From: Nipponacmea schrenckii
Taxonomy: Eukaryota; Mollusca; Gastropoda; Lottiidae
Reading direction: 5' to 3'
DNA length: 64,000 nt
NCBI GenBank assembly: GCA_030562195.1
Contig: JAUJPP010000003.1
Span: forward strand, 19,933,398-19,997,397
Made by a program: the position numbers and the translations under genes. Shown piece after piece: positions 49,075 to 64,000 of the stretch. Within the stretch, counting starts at the first letter, position 1, and each line of letters opens with the position of its first letter. The notes under the pieces are model-generated. The model had not been told where the DNA came from and ran no database searches. It saw only the letters and a program-made list of their open reading frames with translations.

Positions 49075-49736
49075 TAGGTTACGAATGGTCAAACAGTTCG
49101 TTTGTTAACCTGCACGAAAATGTGGACGTATTTTGTCGTCGCCCCTGTGCGTCGGTCAACATTTGTTGTAGACACTATAGAATCTATGGATTTTAATGAA
49201 ACTTAATTAATAAGAGCATTTGAATTGATAAGACGTCGGTCAAGTTTGATTTTGACGTTATTTCGATGAATGTTTTTTCAGTTATTGCTCATGCCTCTAT
49301 ATTTGTTGTAGACACAATTGAAGCTACAATTTTCAATGGACTTTAATGAAACTTGGTGTGAGCATTGGAATTAAAAAGACGGCGATCAAGTTCCAATTTA
49401 TAGATTTTTCGATAAACGATTTTTGAGTTATTGCCCTTGACTTAGTAAAATCACGTGACAATTTTATTTTTGATGATATAGAAGCAATTTTCAATGGATT
49501 TTAATGAATAAAGTTCGAATTTGACGATTTTTCAATTAACGGGTTTTGATTTATTACCCTTGACTAAGTAAACTTGTCTAAAAAAAATTATTGTGGGTGC
49601 ATAGAAGCTGCCGGTTTCAAGGATTTTTTTGAAAATGAATGTTTTTTTAAGTTATTGTCAAATTTAGAATTCAAATTCAATGCTGCCAGTGGGCGTATAT
49701 TACTTTGCCTGGCAAGCTATCTTTATTTATATTTTC
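49075..49736 (-). mobile_element. Pearl-like element, core type 2, both ends present
   Basis: Reversed right end CCTGCACGAAAATGTGGACG, TATTTTGTCGTCGCCCCTGT and a short GTCGGTC; three to four cores (GTTGTAGACACAATTGAAGC, AACTTGGTGTGAGCATTGGA); reversed left end GCTGCCAGTGGGCGTATATT, TGCCTGGCAAGCTATCTTT. Same sub-family as the core remnants in the chimeric element at 10637. Confidence 0.8.
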
Positions 49737-50445
49737 CGGAAAGGTTTATTCCTGTTGATTTTTCAGAATGACGCAATGTGTATTTCTAAGTCTTATGATA
49801 TCTTCCACAACTTGATTTACAACGAATATAAATGGGAAATGTTTATGTATAAAAAAACACGGAAATTGGAATATTTAAACAACAACACACGAGACAAAAA
49901 GTTTTGAAATTGTATTCAACACCCGCCTTGAAACATGCTGGTTATCGTGGTATTCGTATAACATGCATTATTTTATACAAAAAGGCTATTATTTCCTGAT
50001 AGTCGTATATATAAAACCATTAAAATATTTGCCGATTTAAATGCATTTTGTACTCTTGCATACCAAGATGGATTTTAAGATCTAATGTAAGACGTGTTAA
50101 TATTATAGAGTTCAGTATTTGTCATTTCTTTTAACCTGTTTTTTCAAGTGAATGTGTTTAAGTAAATAGTCTCGACAGGGAACAAAACTTATTATGAAAT
50201 GACCACAATAGCAAAACATTTAAACTAAACTCCTTTGATGGTCTTAAAATATGAAATCTTTTTTAATAAAATCTCTTAGAAGTACAGATTTTATCGTTTT
50301 CATTTCCTCACGTTTAAAATTATTGTCAAATTTGAGAATTTTGATTATACAACGTAATTGACAATATCATGACATAAAATTAAGATTGATATAGTTAATT
50401 TATTAAATTATTTTATTATGGATTAAACTCATAAGGATTACAGTA
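49737..50445. other. Upstream region of the lectin gene
   Basis: AT-rich, no coding sequence. Should hold the promoter of the next gene; no clear TATA or initiator pair was picked out. Confidence 0.4.
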
Positions 50446-53400
50446 ATGATGATTTTACTTTGGATTATTTCAATCGCGATTCAATGTGGATTAGCAGGTA
50501 GGCTTTTTTTTGTCAAATAGACAACATTGTCACCTTAATATGGCGTCAAGGGCGCCGAGGAGACTTTACAAGGGAACCCATGCACAAATTCAATTCTTAA
50601 ATAAAATAAATCCGGACAGTTGAAATCCATCTCCAGCAGCCGGTGAGTCATATCTCTCATTCCTTAAATGGTCGGTTCTTATTTCAGATTGCCAACAACG
50701 ACAGTGGCCAGTACATGTGACAACGGCTTGTTATGGGTTAACATCCACATTTTTGTATGCTTCCTGTGAAATAGGCAAGCATATTGTTGTCAAAAATGTT
50801 TATGCTAATGCAAAACCTAGATATACAAACTGTCCAGAGCAGAGTGAATTAGGGACGTCTATTGATCCAAATTGCTGTATCTGTTCCCCAGAAGATTGTC
50901 AGATGGAATATTCTGGTGTATCCAAAATGAATTATTACACAGAGTGCAATGGAAAGCAACGATGTTTTCCTCGAGTTTCTTGGCAGCCAATTGGAAATAT
51001 GTGTTCAGGAAGAACTTTTCTTCTCCGTTCTAATTACATGGTACTGGAATATTACTGTGTTTCAGGTCAGTCATTAATAGTATTCTCTTATAAATGCAGA
51101 TATGATATATGTATCGTAAATATTAAAAAAAACATTTTAAAACAATGTTACTTGGTTTAATGAAGTGCCTGGAGTTCGCTGGCCAGTTCGAATATTATAG
51201 TGTTACGATGACTGATTCTTGATTTATTGTTATTCGCTCAAATTATGTCAAAGTCAGATAGTTACCATGGTAGGGGCTTGAGTTTTTTCATGTTAGTCTA
51301 TCTTATCAGATTAAGTTGTAGAAAACATTTCGCAGAATGAATCCACGAGTCATTACCCATGACTCAGTTATTTTGTTCTCTGAGAACCGCAAATATTTCA
51401 TTAAACCCAATTCTGACTCAAATATATTCCACTTCAATGAGATAAATGTCACGAACACGTGATTCTTCTTTTTTTAAGATCAAAATATCAACCCAGAATT
51501 CTTCAATAATGGAAAGAATATGGGCAAGAATAAAGATTCAAAACAACCAACTCTAAGCAGGAGAGCTACCACCATCAGCCCCGTTTCACGTGTAACCATA
51601 ACATCATATCTCTCTACTCCGTCCTATAATATATTCAACACCAATAACCAAAATATTCCACCAGCAAATTCTCAAGGCAACAACAGTCATCCTGATGATT
51701 TGAATAACGGACTCACAAATAACCCAAATTCGGATACTACCCAAAATACTGAAAGCAACTCAAAATCAACAAACCCCAATCAAATAGGTAATTCAGATAC
51801 CCAAAACAGTGACAAACCTAATTTTGCTAAAAATCCACAGAATAACCCTAGCGTGAATATGAACAAGGAGCTAAACGAATCTAGGAGTCCATCCTTTCAA
51901 AATGGATCAATCAATCCAAATATCGAGGCCACGACGTACAATTATACAACTCCACGTGGATTCACAACTTTAAAATTCCCAAATAACTACAGTTCAGGAA
52001 AATCGACCGAATCTCCAAATATTCCAACCAGTACTACAATATCTTTCGGTTTTTCATTTGTTCCACCAGTAGCGGGAATGGGTTCGAACAAGTTACCGAA
52101 CAGTGTTGCTGGTAAGCCTAACGTAGATACCAATTATATTAATAATGGAGCAAATGAACCAGTCTCGTCTACCACTAAACCATTTCTTTTAAGTACTCAA
52201 TATCATAACATGTCAAGAACTCCTAGCTTTTTGGCCAACAATCCAACCTCGACCACTAAACCTTTAAACCGAAACAATGTTTCAGATGTCTCATCCAATG
52301 ATAGTCAGAATAATCCAATAACAAACCCAAACAACAACGTGTCTGAAAATCCGAGCAAAGTTTTTGGAAATCCAAACAATGTGTCAAACCACCCAAATAA
52401 TTTATATTGGAATTCAATCAATGTGACTGACAATCTTAACAAAGTATCTGGAAATAGAAAAAATGTTTCTGACATTCCTAACAAAGTATCAGGAAATTCA
52501 AAAAATGTGTCTTCAAACAACAGTCCTATCAGTGTGTCTGACCATCCAAACAAAGTCTCTAACAATCCTAACAATGTGTCTGGAAATTCAAAAAGTGTTT
52601 CTGATAATCATGTCAGTGTGTCTGACTATCCAAAAAATATTTCTGGTAGTACTAACAATTTCAACAATGGAAATAATTCTTCTGATACAAACATAACTAA
52701 TATTCCTTCTTATAATTCTAATGAATCTTTTAACAACACCGAGAAAACAACAAATATATCTGAAACGCACCTCAACGTGTCTAAAAATCCGAATAAGGTG
52801 TTTGGCAAGCCTGACAATCGGGATAACGCGACTGGCAATGTAAATAACGCGGCTGACAATCCGATTATTGTGTCTGACATCCCGAATAATGTGTCTGAAA
52901 ATCCAAATACCATGTCTGACAATCCGAATAACGTGTCTGACAATCCGAGTAACGTGTCCTACAATCCCAATAACGTGTCTTACAATCCAAATAACGTGTC
53001 TGACAATCCGAGAAACATATTTGAAAATCGCAAAAATATATCCGATAATCCAAACAGCAGAGTTTCTTATCCATATCGACCCCAGTATCCTTTCTTGGCG
53101 ATCAATTCTAATGCTAGAAATTCGTCATCTGGTGTAATGCCCCTGGGTTCCGAATCGTCCAATACCACCGACACTATTGTTGTTGTGGACAATAATTCGA
53201 ATAAAACTGCAAATCTTTTTCCTGAAAATGATCATCCAAATTTTAATTCAACTAACGTTACGCAATCTTTAGGTCCCCATAGAAATTCCACCGATTCGGA
53301 TAGTTATGGAAACGACACCAGAAACTTCACATATTTTCCTAGTGTTCTTGGACCTAGTTTGAAGGGGGCTGCTTCTAAGATTCCAACGCCATCGTGTCTG

Positions 53401-55114
53401 GTTACAACACAATGTTTCACCAGTATCATCATTAGAGTTATTGGCAAAACACAATGCCCATTCAATTTGACGGTCTTGGATGACGTAGGGAAGAGTTGGT
53501 ATCCATGTAGATTTAATGGTACTGCTGTAGATACACACTCCAGTGTGTTACTGTTGTATGAAGAAGGTGAAGTTGTTACTGAAGAACCATGGTTGCAATT
53601 TATTTGTGAGTATATTTCTATTTATCCGTGTATAACGCTTCCTGTCGTCTCTATATGAGGAATGGATGGTTCGGGGAATTCTTGACTGCATTACACCATT
53701 TAGTTTACTGCGTTACTATTTATGAGTGCAGTAAACCAAATACTTCGTCAATGGCTATTCTTCTGCATCCCCAATTCTTAATGACTTTTTACTTTCAACA
53801 AAGAATGATGTGATAGAATAAATTGTCAATGATCCACAAGCGCCTATTTCTTCGAAATTTGTTGAATATAATCATATGGGTAACTTGGAGAATATTCAAA
53901 CGGATTCAAACTTGAAATCCAAGATAAACTCACACGAAACATTTATTATTTGTGATGTCCATTGTTAGTTCATTTGGCTTTCAAGTGTGGGTTTCCAATA
54001 ACACATCTTTTTTAACAATAATTTATTTTGTAATTTCAAAATATTTCCAGCCTCCGATCATTTTACCGATGTTGTGCTAACATGTCGAGGAAAACTACCT
54101 GTATATGAAACAATAAATAAGTGCTCAGACAACAAAATGGCTACTACAACCTCAAACAATGTGGATGCGAATGAAGGTTGGTATGCTATATTTTTGCGCT
54201 AGAATAACATGTAGTATATTTGATTTCCAAGGCGTTGGTATGTCTATTACTTTTGAGTTACTGCGTTAATTTTTAATCCCATTTACTTTTGAATTGATTA
54301 ATTCGTGTGTTAAAGGTCTTTTGTTAATGACATCCTGGAATTTCAGAATCAGTTCTCAAAACAAAATATATCAGGAAAAATACTTATGTTTTTTTCTTCA
54401 GAAATTCTGCCAGGTTTGGTCAATTGGGAAGTTGCTTTGATTGGTATAGCTCTGTTTTTTGTTTTGACTCTTATATCAATAGTAATTTGGTTAGCAGTAA
54501 GTAAACAGCAATAGATCTTCATGCAATCCGATACTATTATAATAATTGTATTTTAAAAACCTGTCAAGGGCACTTGCTATAGATAGTCCGACAAATTATG
54601 GTATAATTTTGAAAATTTTTGTCTTAATCTTATCACTGCTATGCATTGTGTGAACTTGGCTTTTCTATATAGGTCTATATCAAAAAGTATAACACTAAAT
54701 GGATGTTAACTCCAAATCTTTTAAAGACCTTGACATGTACGACGATATAGCATCCTTTGACCTTGTTTATTGTAGTACACTCGAAAACGAAAAAGAGAAG
54801 AAGCAGGATCGCGTTTCCGCTTTCCTGGTTACAACCCCAAATCCAATGTCATCAGATCTGAAGCGAGACTTGAAACACCAACAAACGTAACAGTTCGGGA
54901 TCAGAATGCTGGAGTAGACATCAGAGCTTTGCCAAGACGTATTGCAGTTGATTCCCTCTTGCCAACTATTGTTCCTGAACAGACTATGCCAAAATCACGA
55001 TTAAGTTCTTACGCATACGATGAAGACATATCATATTCCGATGGCAGAACATCTATACCCCATAGATCACACAGACCAAGTTTTGACCGTGATGAAGTTA
55101 CCAGTGTACATTGA
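50446..55114 (+). CDS. SUEL-type lectin domain membrane protein with long Asn-rich sequon tract
   Basis: Six exons: 50446-50497, 50688-51065, 51479-53605, 54051-54176, 54402-54496, 54776-55114 (3117 nt, 1038 aa), GT-AG and in phase. Signal peptide 1-17 (MMILLWIISIAIQCGLA). Exon 2 is one rhamnose/galactose-binding (SUEL) lectin domain: ACYG..LYASCEIGKHIVVKNVYA, CNGKQRCFPRV, then C..RTFLLRS and LEYYC. Exon 3 codes about 640 residues rich in Asn, Ser, Pro, Thr; residues about 411-672 are degenerate heptads such as NPNNVSD, nearly every one with an N-V-S glycosylation sequon. A second Cys-bearing region (about 782-890: PSCLVTTQC, TQCPFNLTV, FICSSDHFTDVVLTC) may be a degenerate lectin-like fold. 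Membrane span about 904-926, then YTRKRKREE and a 112-residue cytosolic tail. Likely a heavily N-glycosylated cell-surface adhesion or recognition protein; the architecture recalls EVA-1 but I do not assign orthology. Confidence 0.82.
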
Positions 55115-55758
55115 AAAATTGTCTATGATTGTAGTATATTGATCATATATATGTATATACCATTAATTTGTAATAAATATTTATTATTCTATGCACCAGT
55201 AGAAATATTAAAACAGAAAATTTTGGAGTTTTCAGTACCCAACTTTATTCAAGGGAAATTGTTTTGAGTCGGGTGTTTTATATTGAAATGCCCTATTCCC
55301 CGTCAACCTAGAAAAAAATACATTTCATCGAAGTCACTGATTCGAGTAAGAATCATTTCAATGGTCATCTAGTCAACTGAATCGAATTACAAACGTAGCA
55401 CGAGTAATGGAAATATCAGCATATTGAATATTTAACTGTATCTATGATGATTTTTGATTTATGGCCTTCAATAAAACTAATATGCCAGTATTGGAATTTT
55501 CATGTTTGCTGTTCCAATTAGTTCCTGTTGTCAACAGAATTTGACATCGACCTGTATTAAGATTTGCTCAAACTAGAAATATTGGCCTACTTTGTGTTTC
55601 AATTTTTTTCTATATGTCGTATAATCTCCAAAGAATGACGAGTCGTCATATTAACTTTCAAACGCGGATAATTCTGGACATAATGATTAGTTTAGCTAAT
55701 AATGCCGAAATGTCCCTTCAAATATTTTGACGACTAGCCTATATATTAACTATATTTA
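55115..55758. other. 3' UTR and flank of the lectin gene
   Basis: An AATAAA lies at 55172-55177, 58 bases after the stop codon. Nothing else recognisable up to the palindrome at 55759. Confidence 0.5.
55172..55177 (+). terminator. Poly(A) signal of the lectin gene
   Basis: AATAAA, 58 bases past the stop codon, in a strongly AT-rich context (TTGTAATAAATATTTATT). Confidence 0.6.
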
Positions 55759-55804
55759 ACACAGGTTCTCGGGGTCAATGATCGTTGACCCCGAGAACCT
55801 GTGT
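55759..55804. repeat. Perfect 20-bp-arm palindrome
   Basis: Arms ACACAGGTTCTCGGGGTCAA and TTGACCCCGAGAACCTGTGT are exact reverse complements around the six-base loop TGATCG. GC-rich arms stand out from the AT-rich surroundings. Not followed by a gene end, so not a transcription terminator; origin unknown. Confidence 0.95.
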
Positions 55805-55904
55805 GATATTTAATGGCTAATGTTATCCGTGTCCTTCTGGTTCTTATATGAAATGGTTCAATATAAATATTATAGATAACTTTCAACTTAACTTAACATA
55901 TAAC

Positions 55905-56070
55905 TTAAGATAGCTTGCCAGGCAAAATAATATACACCCACCGGCAGATTTGATTTGGAATACAAATATTTGACAACAATATACTATCTGATATTTAACC
56001 TTCAATCACGCACTTCTTTTAGGTGATATAGTTTTGTAGAAATCCTAGTTTTTACAAGCTAAAATTTGAA
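55905..56070 (+). mobile_element. Pearl-like left-end fragment
   Basis: AGATAGCTTGCCAGGCAAAA TAATATACACCCACCGGCAG, then a diverged inner left region (ACAATATACTATCTGATATT) and a trace of a type 1 core (GTTTTTACAAGCTAAAATTT). The rest is lost. Confidence 0.7.
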
Positions 56071-56650
56071 TGTGTTGGGTTTCTTCATTATGCCTAAGCA
56101 GATGCAGAAAAGTAGGATGTAAAATTCAATTTCATTTTTTCATTGTGTGGTGGGGTATAACCCTAAATCACCACCTTCTAAATGATTTGTTGATAAACCA
56201 AAGAAAGACTGGCAAGTATTTTATGTTGCATCAACAGGCCTCCGTACGTTAAACCGGTTGATCACGTGGCATTTATTGACAGATTCTTTATCGGCCGAGT
56301 CGAAAGCGAGAAAGCCATTTAGCTCTACGTCTTTACAGTGCAAATAGAGACTTGAAGAAAGAAAATCTAAAGCTGGTAAGAAGGTAAACATATATTTTTA
56401 AAGTGTGTAATTCATTGATGTGAATTCTGTGAACTGATTTCTTTCCTTGTTTGCCAGTTATGATGGCCTCATGCGGCATCACCAGTGGGTGCGACTAAGA
56501 ACGAAATGTAAAATAATTGTCAGAAAGTAAGAAATGTCTCATCTTTTGTCTTAACATTGTTTGTTAGTAACAAATTGTTACTCTATTTCAAATAAAAAAT
56601 TTGATTAAATGGTTAAAAAAATTTGTAGTAATCGAAATCATTTTTTATAC
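56071..56650. other. Unassigned stretch before the LINE
   Basis: No open frame with a recognisable family. Contains CGGTTGATCACGTGGC near 56262 and GGTGCGACTAAGAACG near 56488 but no repeat match inside this window. Confidence 0.35.
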
Positions 56651-58318
56651 ATTTGAAAACTTTGCAGAGTAAGCCTAGATATAACCGATGTAGTTATAGA
56701 AACTGTTTCCTCCTTTAAACTTCTTGGTATTTATTTTGATCACAACTTCAGCTGGACAGCTCATGCACTACATGTATCCAAAATTCTTAATCAAAAACTT
56801 TTTCAACTACGAAAACTCAAATACCTTATACCAACAAAATACTTGGTTCTTTTTTATAATGCCCATTTTCAATGTTATATCGACTATTGTTCGCCAATAT
56901 GGGATTCTTGTGATCAGCAATCTATTAGTAGACTTGTAAGGCAGCAAAATATGGCTTTCAAAATTATCTTAGGTGTGCAGCATACAGAGGAGATTGCCCC
57001 TGGATTGCAGCAGTTAAATCTTTTTTCTATTTCAGAAAGATTTGTTCGAAACAAATCATTATTTATCTTCAAAATTTTACATAAACAGTGTCCACAGTAT
57101 CTTAATGATTTATTCTTATTTAACAGCACCAATTACGAGTCTCTGAATACAAGACTAAACGTGTACAGACCTAATCTAGAGGTGGTTAAAAAAAGCCTTC
57201 GATACTCTGGGGCTGTTCTATGGAATTCCCTCCCTGACAACCTAAAAAATGCCTCAAATGCATCCAGTTTCAAAAAAATGATAGCCTTACATATGAGAGA
57301 TAATTTCCCTTATTCTTAACAATTGTTATTTCATGTTAATTTATTGTCCTTATTACAGACTTTTGGTGAGTTATTATTTCTAAAATTGCTTAACATAACT
57401 ATAAAATATATTTTACTCTTGCTTCTTTAGTCTGCTTTACTTCACCTATTATTATTATTATCAATTTCTTATAGTTGCATAATTATGCTTGCCATGTTTG
57501 TTTAAATCATCCATTTCAATAGTGATTAACAGTGATTAACCAATACAGACCAAAACACATTTTCTTTTCTCTTACAGATGTATATACAGATTCACCAATA
57601 TAGATTAATACTGTTTTATTATTCTCTTACAGATGTAATACACAGATTTGACGACTTGAAATTTCATATTTTTTCATAAAGTGTAATATATATTTATATG
57701 CCTTCTCGATCGGCAATTCTAAAATCTATTGTCAGGGGATGAGTTAACATCCTTCAGCTGGTCTAGAGCCTGGATAAATCCTACCTCCCCCTCCATAGAC
57801 AAATATGAAATGGAGTGGGGTTGGGTAGCCCGCTCGCAGCACATGAACTGACTCTTTCGGCTTCCAAATCCTCTCTATTTGCTTGTTTTACAATATCATT
57901 GTCAATATTATGGATTGTACTTGTGTATTTGTTAAAACTGCCCATTCTAAAAATCTATCTGAAATTTACACTTTAAAATTTGCATTGAATGTTTGTCATC
58001 ATGATTTTTTTTTTTTTTTTTTTTTCTTTCTTTTTTTCCTTTTTTTTTCTTATATAACCCTCTACCGTTATGTACATAGAGTTTAAATATCATTCTCATT
58101 GTTAACTTTTTATCTGTTAATGACTTTCGATTGTTGTATATACATGTAATTGTTTCTTGTTTTGTGTATGTTTTACTTGTGTTGTTTATAAGGGGCAGAA
58201 TGGAAGACAGGCCTGTCGGTGGGTACTCAGGATCTTATCTTGATGCTCATTGATATTGTATGGCCTAATTTTTTTTACCCTTTTGTAATAAAGATATTAT
58301 TATTATTATTATTATTAT
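56651..58318 (+). mobile_element. 5'-truncated non-LTR retrotransposon (reverse transcriptase C-terminus)
   Basis: An open frame from about 56672 to 57319 reads SSFKLLGIYFDHNFSWTAH, then LFYNAHFQCYIDYCSPIWD, LVRQQNMAFKIILGV and RYSGAVLWNSLPDNLK, the typical C-terminal region of Jockey/CR1/I-group reverse transcriptase proteins. The catalytic domain and endonuclease are absent: the copy is truncated at its 5' end, as usual for LINEs. A 1-kb 3' UTR follows, with a T-run at 58003-58050, and the element closes with TTGTAATAAAGATATTATTA and an (ATT)n tail ending near 58318. The stop at 57319 is the natural end; the frame is intact downstream of the break, suggesting a moderately recent insertion. 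Confidence 0.88.

Positions 58319-64000
<5,682 letters not shown>

Noticed and set aside
52305..53074. Minus- and alternate-frame open frames over the Asn-rich exon
   Set aside because: Shadows of the repetitive exon 3 of the lectin gene, whose frame is fixed by upstream and downstream exons.
54673..54752. Short exon VYIKKYNTKWML ending at a stop as the only C-terminus of the lectin protein
   Set aside because: It leaves 112 well-formed codons downstream unexplained; the acceptor at 54775 explains them. Kept only as a possible alternative form.

Overview
The window is eukaryotic, AT-rich and intron-rich. It carries seven spliced metazoan protein genes with GT-AG introns (one GC-AG). The gene set (a TST-type DNA transposon fossil aside) is ordinary for an animal, and the repeats point to a lophotrochozoan, most likely a mollusc. 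The main repeat is a non-autonomous element made of tandem ~150-160 bp core units followed by an (ACGG)n-type microsatellite, the layout described for the bivalve 'pearl' elements. The species is not identifiable by eye; mollusc is an inference. All gene models below were assembled by joining exons by hand, and every junction listed keeps the reading frame.

Layout. 865-3576 (-): Na+/K+-ATPase beta subunit, 5 coding exons. 6283-9482 (+): pectinacetylesterase/Notum-family hydrolase, 7 exons. 10637-12660: a chimeric pearl-like element holding a Gly/Met-type palindromic minisatellite and a copied fragment of the CUEDC2 last exon. 13230-15279 (+): MEI4-like meiotic protein. 15950-18166: a minisatellite that reaches the CUEDC2 stop codon and is split by a pearl-like element. 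18167-24855 (-): CUEDC2, 8 exons, whose 5' end has been duplicated in tandem. 25910-30118: SINE and stacked pearl-like elements. 30172-40832 (-): ribosomal protein S4, 7 coding exons, with three copies of an H/ACA-snoRNA-like sequence in three introns and many repeats. 41351-45799 (+): MTF-1 with six C2H2 fingers, head-to-head with RPS4. 50446-55114 (+): a type I membrane protein with a SUEL-type lectin domain and a very long Asn-rich sequon tract. 56651-58318 (+): 5'-truncated non-LTR retrotransposon. 59637-64000 (+): GDP-L-fucose synthase, cut by the window edge.

The genes are unrelated housekeeping, meiotic, signalling, metal-response and surface-glycoprotein functions; there is no operon or pathway cluster. 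The most interesting material lies in genome mechanics: (i) the CUEDC2 gene appears to use exon 1 from one copy of a tandem duplication and exon 2 from the other, with the partner exons decayed; (ii) a 60-bp in-frame minisatellite repeats the exon-2 splice acceptor; (iii) three RPS4 introns carry paralogous snoRNA-like RNAs with preserved stems and variable loop; (iv) a mobile element has acquired the tail of CUEDC2 from about 5.6 kb away.
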